Part shown: positions 35,925-44,540 of the stretch, piece after piece
How the letters are laid out: the number at the start of each line of letters is the position of its first letter
How positions within the stretch are numbered: position 1 is the first letter of the stretch
Source: Kitasatospora kifunensis
GTDB lineage: Bacteria > Actinomycetota > Actinomycetes > Streptomycetales > Streptomycetaceae
Length of the DNA stretch: 64,000 nucleotides
Assembly (NCBI RefSeq): GCF_014203855.1
Contig: NZ_JACHJV010000001.1
Coordinates: 4,588,001-4,652,000, forward strand
Direction: 5' to 3'
Notes under the pieces: model-generated
Database searches by the model: none
What the model saw: the letters and a program-made list of their open reading frames with translations, nothing else
What the model was told of the DNA's origin: nothing
Program-made: the position numbers and the translations under genes

Positions 35925-36905
35925 CTACTGGGCCTTCGCCTTCCCGCCCTTGCCCACCTGGCTCCAGACATAGGCATGCCGCGCGATGGTGTAGGTGCGG
36001 TCCACCTGGTTCGGCGACAGCACCGCCGGCCAGGCCGCCAGGCTCGATGCGATCTCGTCACCGGCGATGACGGCCACCGCAGGCGAGCCTGTACGAGTGA
36101 TCTTGCGAACGCCAACCATTGCGATGACCGGGTGCACGGGGACATCGAAGCCGCACCACTGCGTCAGCAGCTTGGCTGTCCGTGCCGCCTCGAACTCCGA
36201 GTTCGCCAGGTACGGGTAGCCGTTGCGATTGACCTTCACGGTGTTGTCGCCCACCCACACGGCGGCGCCGGCGTGATGCTTCGAGTTGACCGTGAAGACG
36301 CCTGGCGGGCCGACCACCAAGTGGTCGATGTCAGACCCGCTCGGCAGCGGAATCCCGTGCAGCACCTTCCAACCGACCGCCTTTAGCGGGGCCAGCGCGG
36401 CGCCTACGATCCGCTCCCCCTCCAGGCCCCTGAGCGTGGCGGAGTCGCCGAGTTGATCGCCGAACAACTTCGCCACGAGGCGGACCGGCAGCTTGTACTT
36501 CTGCTCGCCTTCCCGGACCAGGCTCTCCAGGCCGGCGCCGGGGAGATTCCGGGCGAGGTCGTCTTCCGCTCGCATGGGCGGCAGGAATGGCACGCTCGCT
36601 GGGGGTGCTGGGGGCTTGGCGGGTTTGGTGGGCCTGGATGGCTGAGTGCGTTGAGGCGGCTGAGTGGTTGCCTGGCGCCGCACGGTGCGAGGCGGGATCT
36701 CGCGTCCGGAAGCCTGGCACCACGCCTCGATCTTCGCCAACGCGGCGGCTTCCAGGGCCGCATCCTCAAGAGCAAGTTTCTCCAGGGTGACCACCCCGGT
36801 CCGACAGTCGAGCCAGGCGACCGACGCCCCGCGCACACCGGGCTTGTTCACGTACAACCGTTCCTTGCCCGGTGCCCGCCACGGCTTAACCGTCAGCTCT
36901 TCCAC
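35925..36905 (-). CDS. NERD-domain (nuclease-related) protein
   Basis: The product has 326 residues. An N-terminal segment of about 70 residues (RLYVNKPGVRGASVAWLD) and a Pro/Gln/Thr linker lead to a NERD domain at about residues 160-290: GLEGERIVGAAL, VLHGIPLPSGSDIDHLVVGPPGVFTVNSKHHAGAAVWVG, then LLTQWCGFDVPVHPVIAMVG. The I-D-H...K core is like that of restriction-endonuclease-fold nucleases (conserved Asp and Lys). NERD proteins may act in DNA processing or defence. It lies directly after tRNA-Thr, inside the segment bounded by the repeated tRNA end, so it is likely accessory. Confidence 0.85.
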   Translation of the reverse strand: MEELTVKPWRAPGKERLYVNKPGVRGASVAWLDCRTGVVTLEKLALEDAALEAAALAKIEAWCQASGREIPPRTVRRQATTQPPQRTQPSRPTKPAKPPAPPASVPFLPPMRAEDDLARNLPGAGLESLVREGEQKYKLPVRLVAKLFGDQLGDSATLRGLEGERIVGAALAPLKAVGWKVLHGIPLPSGSDIDHLVVGPPGVFTVNSKHHAGAAVWVGDNTVKVNRNGYPYLANSEFEAARTAKLLTQWCGFDVPVHPVIAMVGVRKITRTGSPAVAVIAGDEIASSLAAWPAVLSPNQVDRTYTIARHAYVWSQVGKGGKAKAQ

Positions 36906-37251
36906 ACTGCCCCCTCACCTGCCAGCCCTGGTCTCACGTCAGCATGCCCACTCAGCACCCGACAAGACCACGGCAGGCCAACCAGCGAAGCTGGCATGAC
37001 CCGAAGGTCCGGAACGGGGGCGGCAGGAACGAGCAGTGCGTAAAAACCTTCTCTACGAGTTCAAGGCGCCACGCACAGCGCGGCACTCGCCTGCCCGCCC
37101 GCCGTTGCTCCTGTCTTCGCCCCGCGCACGCCGGGCGCCCGGCGGTGCCGCGTGTGCGGTAGGGAGAAGTGGGGCGCTGCCCCACACTCCAGCCCTCCTC
37201 GACCGGTCACCCAAGGGCGTACCCGGAACCTCCAGGGGCCGCCAAGGCCGA

Positions 37252-37268
37252 GTTCGAACCCGACAGGG
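37252..37268 (+). repeat. 17-base copy of the tRNA-Thr 3' end (candidate attachment site)
   Basis: GTTCGAACCCGACAGGG here is identical to 35763-35779, the T-loop and 3' half of the tRNA-Thr gene. After a two-base gap the copies agree again for CTC. Direct orientation and a distance of 1.5 kb fit an attL/attR pair of a small or decayed element. The T-loop is conserved, so chance is possible, but 17 identical bases go beyond the usual conserved core. Confidence 0.5.
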
Positions 37269-37285
37269 CTCGGTCGTAGGACGAG

Positions 37286-37322
37286 AAGCCCGGTCCGGCC
37301 GCAGGGTGGCGGGGCCGGGCTT
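37286..37322 (-). terminator. Terminator after the motif-pair genes
   Basis: AAGCCCGG at 37286-37293 pairs with CCGGGCTT at 37315-37322, with additional internal pairing. It starts 27 bases beyond the stop of the minus-strand gene ending at 37349. Confidence 0.7.
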
Positions 37323-37348
37323 CATGCGTCGTGTTGCGTCGGGCGGGC

Positions 37349-38299
37349 TCAGCTCCAGGTGGTGGGGATCACCGGCTCGCGTTGGGACTCCTTCTCCTGG
37401 TCCTGGGCGGTGTAGAGGCCCCAGGCTATGGAGGACCCCGGCTCCGAAGCTGGCACCAGGCCCCAGTACTGCTTGTACTGATCGATGGGAAGCCCGCCGC
37501 TGAGGCTGAGCACGGCGCGTCCGTAGGTCCGCGGGTCGTGGATTTCGAGCACTCGCAGTTCCCCGGTGGTGGTCACGAACTGGAGCTCGAGGTGATAGCT
37601 GACGCAGTACTTGGTGGCGCTGGCCCGTAGGCCGAAGTCCGTTGCGGCGCCGCTTTCGAGGATGAAGCTCTTGCCGTCGAAGTACGGGTTTCCTGCCTGG
37701 GTGAAGCGCGGATCGGGGTCGTCCAGGTTCACGTCCAGCCGGGTGACCGGGTCATCGGCGCCGCCGAACTCACTGATCAGCGCGGTGGACAACGGCTCGG
37801 TGCGGCTGTCCACCACCACCTTGAGGTCGGTGATCCGGATGGTGGATCCCAGTCCGTTGGTGACGGTGACCTTGTAGCTGTTGCGGTTGATGTACATGGC
37901 GTTCTTCTTGTTCAGCAGACCGGCCAGCCGCGGGCCGATCACCGACTTCGGGTTGTGCAGGATGGCCCGGTCGGCCGGATCCGATATGAGCGAGTCCAGC
38001 ACCAGGAACTGGTTCATGTCGGGGACGGTGACGGCGGTCGTCACCCCGCCGGGGTGGCCGGTGCGGCCGAGCCCCAGTCCCCACGCTGCGGCCCCGCCGC
38101 CGGCCAGCACCGTTGTGGCCGCCAGCAGGGCGGACCGCCTGCTCAGCAGGGCCGGCCGATGAACCGTCAGATTGATGTCCCGGGCGGCCTGAAAGGAGGT
38201 GCCCGGGCCGGACACGTCGCTTCGTAGTTCGGTGTGGGGGCCGGGCTGTTGCGCGGTAGGCCCGATCGACGGCTGCCCGGGATCGTCGGGCCGGGTCAT
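37349..38299 (-). CDS. Hypothetical membrane-anchored protein with GxGTSxQAxRDI motif
   Basis: The 316-residue product has an unusual motif near its N-terminus, GPGTSFQAARDINLTVH (residues 31-47), a hydrophobic helix (SALLAATTVLAGGGAAAWGLGL, residues 56-77), and an outer or soluble beta-rich domain of about 220 residues: YKVTVTNGLGSTIRITDLKVVVDS, NPYFDGKSFILESG, YHLELQFVTTTGELRVLEIHD. No known family is recognised. Its ATG overlaps the stop of the upstream gene (ATGA), so the two are translationally coupled. That partner ends in the same motif. The N-terminus would be cytoplasmic, exposing the motif there. Confidence 0.7.
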   Translation of the reverse strand: MTRPDDPGQPSIGPTAQQPGPHTELRSDVSGPGTSFQAARDINLTVHRPALLSRRSALLAATTVLAGGGAAAWGLGLGRTGHPGGVTTAVTVPDMNQFLVLDSLISDPADRAILHNPKSVIGPRLAGLLNKKNAMYINRNSYKVTVTNGLGSTIRITDLKVVVDSRTEPLSTALISEFGGADDPVTRLDVNLDDPDPRFTQAGNPYFDGKSFILESGAATDFGLRASATKYCVSYHLELQFVTTTGELRVLEIHDPRTYGRAVLSLSGGLPIDQYKQYWGLVPASEPGSSIAWGLYTAQDQEKESQREPVIPTTWS

Positions 38300-38733
38300 C
38301 CGTGGTTGATCCTGATGTCTCGGCCCGCCTGGTACGAGGTGCCGTTGCCGGAGACGGTGGCGGTCATCGTGATGCTTGCCGACTGCGGGGTCTGCGACGC
38401 CTGCTGCTGGTCGAGCCAGGCAAGCAGGTCACGCAGCTGGTCGGCCGCCCGTTGCCGGTCGGCTTCGGCGAGTTCGTCGAAGAGGGCCTCGAAGCGGGCC
38501 TGCCAGGAGGCCTCCTGACGCTGCACCGCCACCGGCTCGTTCCCTGTTGCGCTCTCCAGCGCGATCACGGTCTGGTCCAACCGCTCAAGAACGGCGTGCT
38601 CCCGCTCCGCCGCACCGCGACCGAGCAGACCGGCGACCGTCTCGCGCAGCCTCTTCCAGGCGTCGGTACCGGCGGCCTGGACCACCGCTGTTCCCCCGGC
38701 TGCCGCCAAAGCGGTCAGTGTCTCTTCCAGCAT
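38296..38733 (-). CDS. Small hypothetical protein ending in a GxGTSxQAxRDI motif
   Basis: The 145-residue product is mostly helical. An opening TLTALAAAGGTAVVQAAG resembles the first helices of many actinobacterial accessory proteins associated with conflict or signalling NTPases. Charged helices follow (RLRETVAGLLGRG, EASWQARFEALFDELAEADR). The final 18 residues, SGNGTSYQAGRDIRINHG, carry the motif also found near the N-terminus of the next protein. It is coupled to that gene by a four-base overlap. I know such tails from proteins around STAND-type or effector-associated systems, but the function is not established. Confidence 0.7.
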   Translation of the reverse strand: MLEETLTALAAAGGTAVVQAAGTDAWKRLRETVAGLLGRGAAEREHAVLERLDQTVIALESATGNEPVAVQRQEASWQARFEALFDELAEADRQRAADQLRDLLAWLDQQQASQTPQSASITMTATVSGNGTSYQAGRDIRINHG

Positions 38734-38984
38734 CCCCGCTCCTCAGCGCTCTGCGCGCTCCTCCTGGGCGCGCGGCGATCTGCTATTCAACCCTTCGAAC
38801 CGCCCGCACCGGAAGTCGGTTCCGCCCTGGGCGAGCGGTAGTCGGGGGGAGCGGCAGTCGGGCGGGCCCGCGTGTCGGTGGGCGGGGGCGGCCTGCGAGA
38901 GTTGTCGCCCGGCGCCGCCCGGCACCGCAGGCTCGGCAGGGCAGGGCGGGGCGGAGTCGGGACTGCGGAGGAGGAGGCGCGGGA

Positions 38985-39821
38985 ATGTCGGTCTCAGTCG
39001 TCGGGCTCGTGCTGGTCGCGGCCGTGCTGCACGCGAGTTGGAACGCCCTGCTGCGTGGCGGTGTCGACCGGCTGTGGCTGGTCACGGTCATGAGCCTGGC
39101 GACGAGTGCGATCGCGCTGCCGTTCGCGCTCGTGCTGCCGCTGCCCGGCGCGGGGGCCTGGCCGTATCTGCTGTTCTCCGCGGCCATGCAGGTGCTGTAC
39201 ACGTACTTCCTGGTCTGGGTCTACCGGTTGGCCGACCTGGGGGCGGTCTACCCGGTGATCCGCGGTTGCGTGCCGCTGCTGGTCACGCTGGGGGCCGCGC
39301 TGCTCGCCGGGCAGCGGTTGACGCTGCCGACGGTGGCCGGGGTCGGCCTGGTCTCGCTCGGAATCATGGCCACCGTGCTGGGCCGGGGCGGTGGTGACCG
39401 CAAGGCGCTGGGGCTGGCGGTGCTGACCGGAGCGGTGATCGCGACCTATACCGTCACCGACGGGGTGGGGGTGCGGCACGCGGGGAGCTCCACCGCGTAC
39501 ACCGCCTGGATCTTCCTGGTGTTCGGGGCACTGATGTTGCTGACCCACGGGCTCGTCCACGGGCGCGTCGAACTGCGGGGCCGGGGATCGCAGTTGCGGA
39601 CGGCCGGGTTGGCGGGGCTGGTCCAGATCACGGTCTACGCGATGATGATGTGGGCGCTGTCGCTGAGCCCGATGGGGCCGGTGTCGGCGCTGCGCGAGAC
39701 CAGCGTGGTGTTCGCGACGCTGATCGGCTGGCGCTTCCTGGGTGAGAAGCTCTCGCCCGCGCGGCTGGGAGCCTGTTCGGCGATCGCGCTGGGGGCATTC
39801 TGCCTGAGCTACTACGCGTGA
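38985..39821 (+). CDS. EamA/DMT-superfamily transporter
   Basis: The 278-residue product has ten hydrophobic helices in two EamA repeats. Each repeat ends in a typical segment: LADLGAVYPVIRGCVPLLVTLGAALLAGQ in the first and LSPMGPVSALRETSVVFATLIGWRFLGEKL in the second. The ATG at 38985 follows GGAGGAGG. In-frame sequence upstream is a shadow of the minus-strand neighbour. DMT exporters move amino acids or small metabolites, and the substrate here is unknown. Confidence 0.9.
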   Translation: MSVSVVGLVLVAAVLHASWNALLRGGVDRLWLVTVMSLATSAIALPFALVLPLPGAGAWPYLLFSAAMQVLYTYFLVWVYRLADLGAVYPVIRGCVPLLVTLGAALLAGQRLTLPTVAGVGLVSLGIMATVLGRGGGDRKALGLAVLTGAVIATYTVTDGVGVRHAGSSTAYTAWIFLVFGALMLLTHGLVHGRVELRGRGSQLRTAGLAGLVQITVYAMMMWALSLSPMGPVSALRETSVVFATLIGWRFLGEKLSPARLGACSAIALGAFCLSYYA

Positions 39822-39892
39822 GGACCCTGGAACGGGCGAGCGGGCAGCGGGGCAGCGGGGCGGTGGGCGGGCGCACCGCCCCGCTGCGCAGA

Positions 39893-39926
39893 GCTCAGAG
39901 CGTGACGAAGCTCAGAGCGTGACGAA
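39893..39926. repeat. Two tandem 17-bp repeats spanning the deacetylase stop codon
   Basis: GCTCAGAGCGTGACGAA occurs at 39893-39909 and 39910-39926. The second copy holds the last codons and stop of the minus-strand deacetylase gene. The first lies just outside it. It looks like a recent small duplication. Confidence 0.8.
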
Positions 39927-40799
39927 GCTCAGCCCCTTGGCCTTGAGCGCGGGCAGTACGGTCTTCAGCGCGTCCAGTGTCTGCGAGCGGTCGCCGCCGC
40001 CGTCGTGGCAGAGCAGGATGTCGCCGGGGCGGGCGGCCATCAGCTTCTCGGTGATCTTGGGGACACCGGGGCGCTTCCAGTCCTGTGGGTCGACGTCCCA
40101 GTCGATCGGGGTCATGCCGTACTTGGCGGCGGTCGCGAAGATGGTCGGGGACCAGTCGCCGCCGGGTGAGCGGAAGAGGGTGGGGGCGGGGGCGCCGGCG
40201 TCCACGATGACCGACTGCGCGTCGGTGATCTCCTTCTCGATCTGCGCGGCGGTGCGCTTCGAGAGCGGCTGCGGGTGGGTCATCGTGTGGTTGGCCACGG
40301 TGTGTCCGTCGGCGGCGAGCTGGCGGATCAGGTCCTTGTAGGTGTGCGCCTGGGTGCCGATCACGTTGAAGGTGGCCCGGATGTCGTACTTGCGCAGCAG
40401 CGCCAGTACCTGCGCGGTGTAGACCGGCCAGGGGCCGTCGTCGATGGTCAGTGCGATCGCGTCGGCGGGGGCGTTCGGCAGGATGTCGTGGACCTTGAAG
40501 ACCGGCTTGGTGCGCACCGCCGCCGGCGAGGTGGTCGCCGGGCTGGGCAGGCCGGAGGCCGCATTCGGGTCGACCGGGGCCGCGGGCGAGAAGGAGTCCG
40601 ACGGGCCCTCGGCGGGCGAGCCGCTCGGGGCGGCACTGGCGTGGGCATGGGCGGAGTCCGAGCAGCCGGCCAGCGCGGCGGAGGCGAGGGAGGCTGCGCC
40701 CAGGGTGGTCCAGGCGAGCAGACGCCGGCGGGAAGGGTACGCGGAGGCGGAGACTGACTGGGATGAGTCGGCTGACTGGGAAGGCCTGGGTATCGGCAT
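39912..40799 (-). CDS. Lipoprotein polysaccharide deacetylase (NodB domain)
   Basis: The 295-residue product has a twin-arginine-like start (PSRRRLLAWTTLGAASLASAALAGC) with lipobox L-A-G-C near residue 46, a Ser/Pro linker, and a NodB domain at about 105-295. Motif 1 is LTIDDGPWPVY (catalytic Asp and metal Asp), motif 2 HTMTHP, motif 3 FRSPGGDWSP, motif 4 DWDVDPQDW, and motif 5 ILLCHDGGGDRS. All metal and catalytic residues are in place. The likely role is removal of N-acetyl groups from peptidoglycan or another surface glycan, on the outer face of the membrane. Confidence 0.92.
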   Translation of the reverse strand: MPIPRPSQSADSSQSVSASAYPSRRRLLAWTTLGAASLASAALAGCSDSAHAHASAAPSGSPAEGPSDSFSPAAPVDPNAASGLPSPATTSPAAVRTKPVFKVHDILPNAPADAIALTIDDGPWPVYTAQVLALLRKYDIRATFNVIGTQAHTYKDLIRQLAADGHTVANHTMTHPQPLSKRTAAQIEKEITDAQSVIVDAGAPAPTLFRSPGGDWSPTIFATAAKYGMTPIDWDVDPQDWKRPGVPKITEKLMAARPGDILLCHDGGGDRSQTLDALKTVLPALKAKGLSFVTL

Positions 40800-40969
40800 C
40801 AGTGGGACCTCAGGACTGGGCGGCGGGCAGGATACGTATCGATCGACGCGGTGCGGGCCCGAACAGTTCCACGGGGCCCGGAGGTTGGGCTTGACCGGCC
40901 ACTCACCCTCGGTGAGACTGAGCCGGCGATCCGGGGGGTCCGTTGGTCGTGTATCGGGGGAACGCGCGC

Positions 40970-42244
40970 ATGAGCAGGACGGATGTCGAGCAGGAGCGCT
41001 TGCGAGATTATCTGACCGGCTCGCGGCTTGATCATTCGCTCTTCGATCCGGAGTTCCTGGTGAGCGCCGGGGTGGAGGGGCTGGAGGAGGTCCGCCGCCA
41101 GGTCCGCAAGGACTTCGGCGGGCTGCGGTCGATCGAGCCGGACAGCCACGTCGGGCTTGACGGGGCCGGCAAGCTTGACGACACCTCAGGCCGCTACCGG
41201 GTGCACACCCCGCGGGCGCTGCTGGAGGCGCGGGTGGCGGTGGACGAGCAGGGCCGGATCACGGAGCTGCTGCTGGAGCCGGTCCTGGACGACCGGCCGC
41301 GGCCGGTAGCGCAGCGGTTGCGCGACCTGCTGGTTCCGCTGGCGACCTTGCTGATCCCGTTCCTCCTCCTGCTGACGGCTGTGGACTCGCTGCTGGCCGG
41401 GAGCCGGGCCGGGCTGCTGCCTGCGCTGTTGAGCGTGCCCGCGGTGCTGGTGATCAGCTGGTTCGGCACGCCCTGGAACTGGGTCAGCCAGCACATCCGA
41501 CTGCCGATCGCCGCCGCCGCGCTGGTCCTGGAGGGCATCGGCCTGGCGCGGCTGCCGGGGTTGCCCGACGGTCAACTCGGCTGGACGCAGACGGGCTTTG
41601 CGCTGCTCACCGTGCTGACCGCGGTCGCGATCGTGCGCGGCCTGCGGGAGAGCCCCGGCGACCGCGCGCCGCTGCTGATCGCCAACCCGCTGCCGGGCAG
41701 CCGGGTGCTGATCGGGCAGGGCGGCGGGAGGACCGTCAACCACCACGCCGGTCACCCGGTCCAGCGGTATGCGCTGGATCTGATCTGCCTGAACCGGTTC
41801 GGCGCCCGGGCGCGGGGCTTGGCGCCGCGCCGCCTGGAGGCGTACCAGGCGTACGGTGCGACGGTGGCCGCGCCCTGCGACGGGACGGTGCTCGCGGTCC
41901 TCGACGGGCACGCCGACCAGCCGGTGCTGGCCAGCCCGTTCGAGCCTGGGCCGATGCTGCGCCAGCACATCTACGGCAACCACCTGTTGCTGCGCACCGA
42001 CGCGGCCGAGGACGTGGTGCTGGTGCTCGCGCACCTGCGGGCGGGCAGTTTGCGGGTCGCGGCGGGCGAGCGGGTGGTGGTCGGGCAGCCGCTGGCCGAG
42101 GTGGGCAACTCGGGCAACACCACCGAGCCGCACCTGCACCTGCACGCCGCGGCGCGCACGGGCGGCGCGCTGGTGCCGGTGCCCGTGCGGTTCACCGGCC
42201 ACCCCGCGCGCCAGCCGTGGCGCGGTCGCCGGTTGGACCGCTGA
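40970..42244 (+). CDS. Membrane protein with C-terminal M23 (LytM) peptidase domain
   Basis: The product has 424 residues. After a 110-residue soluble N-terminus come hydrophobic helices at about 120-145, 148-170, 178-195 and 210-225 (LLVPLATLLIPFLLLLTAVDSLL, for example). The C-terminal 200 residues hold an M23-like domain: NHHAGHPVQRYALDLIC carries the H-x-n-D zinc site, and TTEPHLHLHAAART the H-x-H site. PCDGTVLAVLDG and VGQPLAEVGNSGNT are standard. The ATG at 40970 has GGGGG nine bases upstream. If active it would cut peptidoglycan peptides or another extracytoplasmic target. The membrane topology placing the domain outside is inferred. Confidence 0.85.
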   Translation: MSRTDVEQERLRDYLTGSRLDHSLFDPEFLVSAGVEGLEEVRRQVRKDFGGLRSIEPDSHVGLDGAGKLDDTSGRYRVHTPRALLEARVAVDEQGRITELLLEPVLDDRPRPVAQRLRDLLVPLATLLIPFLLLLTAVDSLLAGSRAGLLPALLSVPAVLVISWFGTPWNWVSQHIRLPIAAAALVLEGIGLARLPGLPDGQLGWTQTGFALLTVLTAVAIVRGLRESPGDRAPLLIANPLPGSRVLIGQGGGRTVNHHAGHPVQRYALDLICLNRFGARARGLAPRRLEAYQAYGATVAAPCDGTVLAVLDGHADQPVLASPFEPGPMLRQHIYGNHLLLRTDAAEDVVLVLAHLRAGSLRVAAGERVVVGQPLAEVGNSGNTTEPHLHLHAAARTGGALVPVPVRFTGHPARQPWRGRRLDR

Positions 42245-42360
42245 CGGGAGGCGGCCGGATCGCTGACGGAGGCGGCCGGATCGTCGACGGAGGCGGCCGG
42301 ATCGTCGACGGACGGCGGTTGGATCGTCTGGACCGCCGACGGACGGCGGTTGGACCGCCG
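42242..42360. repeat. Degenerate 21-bp tandem repeats after the M23 gene
   Basis: The unit GACGGAGGCGGCCGGATCGTC is near-perfect at about 42265 and 42286. Diverged copies lie at 42243 (with one extra base) and, as GACGGACGGCGGTTGGA-type units, from 42308 to 42360. The array overlaps the stop of the M23 gene and fills the gap of about 310 bases before the ABC operon. The rest of the gap, 42361-42557, shows no clear feature. Confidence 0.8.
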
Positions 42361-42557
42361 AAGGCAGGCAGCCGCCCGATATTTGGCTTGAACGTATCCA
42401 TCCGATCCACCAGGATGCTCCGGCGGACATCGAGTGCCGCGGGCTCGGGGTGAGGACCGGGCGGGACGCTTCTCCTCCCGCCGACTCCTCTTGCCGACCG
42501 AGGCCGCATCCGGCCGTCCGCCGCCGCTGACGATCGACTGTCGATCACCGACGGTCA

Positions 42558-44540
42558 ATGATCACCTGCACCGACCAGCTGTCCGCTGCCCCGGTCCCGT
42601 CCGGTGGCGAGCGGACGGCTCGTCCGTGCGCGCCCAGCGGCGCTTGGCAGGCGCGATCGATGGGCGCGACGGACGGAGGAGCGGTGGCGGTGGCGGCGAC
42701 GAGCGGCGGCTGGGGGCTTGGCCGGGCGATGCACTATGCCCCGGCAGCCGGTGGCGGACCGGGGGAGCGGGGGAAGCCGGGGGAACCAGCGCAGCCACGG
42801 GCCGCCTCGGGGGCCGCCTCGGGGGCGGCGTCGGTCTCGGCCCGGGCCCCGGACGAGTGGCCGGACTGCCGGTCGCCGGAGCGGTTCCTGCTGTGGCTGG
42901 TGGGCCGGGTGCGGGTCTCGGTGGCCTGGGGGGTGCTGCTCGGGGTGGTGAGCCTGCTCGCGCAGGCGCTGGTGCCGGCCGCGATCGGCCGCGCGATCGA
43001 CACCGGGATCGTCGGGCGCGACCAGCGCGACCTGCTCCACTGGGGCGGGGCCGTGCTGCTGCTCGGACTGGTGGTGAACATCGCGGCGATCCTGCGCGAC
43101 CGGTGCAGCCTGATGGGCCAGCTCGGCGCTACCTACCTGACCACGGAGTTGATCACCCGTCAGTCGAGCAGGCTGGGCGCCACCTTGGCGAAGCGGGTCT
43201 CCGCCGGTGAGGTGGTCAGCGTCGGCGTCGGCGACATCGCGGCCCTGGGGCGACTGCTGGAGGTGACCTCGCGCGGCTCGGGGGCGGCGGTCTCCGCGGT
43301 GGCGGTGGCGGTGATCATGCTGAGCACGGCTCCCGAGCTGGGCGCGGTGGTGCTGGTGGGGGTGCCGCTGATGGCCTGGGCGGTGGCCCGGCTGATCCGC
43401 CCGCTGCACCGCCGCCAGGAGCGGTTGCGCGCCCAGCAGGGCGAGTTGACCGAGCTCGCGGTGGACATCGCCGGTGGGCTGCGGGTGCTGCGCGGGATCG
43501 GCGGTGAGCGGCTCTTCGCCGACCGGTACCGCGCGACCTCGCAGCGGGTGCGCGGCGCGGGGGTCCGACTGGCCCGGGTGGAAGCGCTGTTGGACGGTGC
43601 GAAGGTGCTGCTCCCGGGGATCCTGGTGGCCGTCGTGGTCTGGCTGGGCGCGCGTGAGGTGCTGGACGGGCGGCTGAGCATCGGCGAGTTGGTCGCCTTC
43701 TACGGCTACGCGGTCTTCCTGGCACCGCAGTTGCGGCGGCTGACCGAGGTCGCGGACAAGGTGACCCGGGGCCGGGTGGCGGCGGCCCGGGTGATCCGGC
43801 TGCTCACCCTGGAGCCGGAGGTGAGCGACGGGGGTGCGGCAGCGGCGCCGACCGCGGGAGCGTTGCACGAGCCCGACGTCGGGCTGTTGGTCCAGCCGGG
43901 TCGGTGGACGGCCGTGGTCTGCGCCGATCCGGCCGAGGCCGCCGAACTCGCCGACAGGCTGGGCCGCTACACCGATTCGGCGGCCGAGCTGGGCGGCGTG
44001 CGGCTGGACGAGCTGCCGCTGGCCCAGGTGCGGGAGCGGGTCCTGGTGGTCCGCAATGACGCGCGCCTGTTCAGCGGGTCACTGCGGCGTGAACTCGACC
44101 CGGCGGACCGGGCCTTGGCCTTCGCGGATGATCGGCTGTGGTCGGCCGCGCTGGCTGCGGCCTCGGCCCAGGACATCGTGGACGCGCTGCCCGGCGGCCT
44201 GGACGGCCAGGTGGCCGAGTCCGGCCGGGAGTTCTCCGGTGGGCAGCAGCAACGCCTGCGCCTGGTACGGGCCTTGATGGTCGACCCCGAGGTGCTGGTG
44301 CTGATCGAGCCCACCAGTGCGGTCGACGCGCACACCGAGGCCCGGATCGCGCGGGGTCTGCGTGCCGCCAGGGTCGGGCGCACCACGCTGACCTTCGCCA
44401 CCAGCCCGATCCTGCTCTCGCAGGCGGACCACGTGGTGCTGGTCGTGGGCGGCAAGGTGGCCGCCGAGGGAACGCACCGTGAGCTGCTCGCCGACCCGCA
44501 GTACCGGACCGTCGTCACCCGAGGAGGGGACCCCGCGTGA
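42558..44540 (+). CDS. ABC exporter subunit with degenerate ATP-binding site
   Basis: The product has up to 660 residues. The first 100 are low complexity, so the true start may be later (ATG 42660 or 42729). The membrane domain has about six helices (residues 110-390). In the nucleotide-binding domain the P-loop is lost: WTAVVCADPAEAAELAD stands where GxxGxGKS is expected. Walker B reads VLVLIEPTS (Asp missing), and the switch His is absent (TTLTFATSP). The signature EFSGGQQQRLRL is intact. This is what is expected of the non-catalytic half of a heterodimeric exporter. Its stop overlaps the start of the partner gene (GTGA). Confidence 0.88.
   Translation: MITCTDQLSAAPVPSGGERTARPCAPSGAWQARSMGATDGGAVAVAATSGGWGLGRAMHYAPAAGGGPGERGKPGEPAQPRAASGAASGAASVSARAPDEWPDCRSPERFLLWLVGRVRVSVAWGVLLGVVSLLAQALVPAAIGRAIDTGIVGRDQRDLLHWGGAVLLLGLVVNIAAILRDRCSLMGQLGATYLTTELITRQSSRLGATLAKRVSAGEVVSVGVGDIAALGRLLEVTSRGSGAAVSAVAVAVIMLSTAPELGAVVLVGVPLMAWAVARLIRPLHRRQERLRAQQGELTELAVDIAGGLRVLRGIGGERLFADRYRATSQRVRGAGVRLARVEALLDGAKVLLPGILVAVVVWLGAREVLDGRLSIGELVAFYGYAVFLAPQLRRLTEVADKVTRGRVAAARVIRLLTLEPEVSDGGAAAAPTAGALHEPDVGLLVQPGRWTAVVCADPAEAAELADRLGRYTDSAAELGGVRLDELPLAQVRERVLVVRNDARLFSGSLRRELDPADRALAFADDRLWSAALAAASAQDIVDALPGGLDGQVAESGREFSGGQQQRLRLVRALMVDPEVLVLIEPTSAVDAHTEARIARGLRAARVGRTTLTFATSPILLSQADHVVLVVGGKVAAEGTHRELLADPQYRTVVTRGGDPA

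Larger units (their letters stand above)
36906..37348. other. 443-base gap holding a tRNA-Thr-end repeat and a terminator
   Basis: No gene is supported here. The stretch 37060-37240 is patchy, with lower coding character than its surroundings. It contains the partial tRNA-Thr copy at 37252-37268 and a strong hairpin at 37286-37322. No integrase or excisionase remnant could be recognised in any frame. Confidence 0.6.

Noticed and set aside
37252..37268. Possible second tRNA gene
   Set aside because: Only the T-loop and part of the 3' half match; no D arm, anticodon arm or acceptor partner is found upstream.
37053..37325. A 90-codon minus-strand frame in the gap after tRNA-Thr
   Set aside because: Arg/Pro/Gly-rich composition, no ribosome site and overlap with the terminator at 37286-37322 argue against coding.
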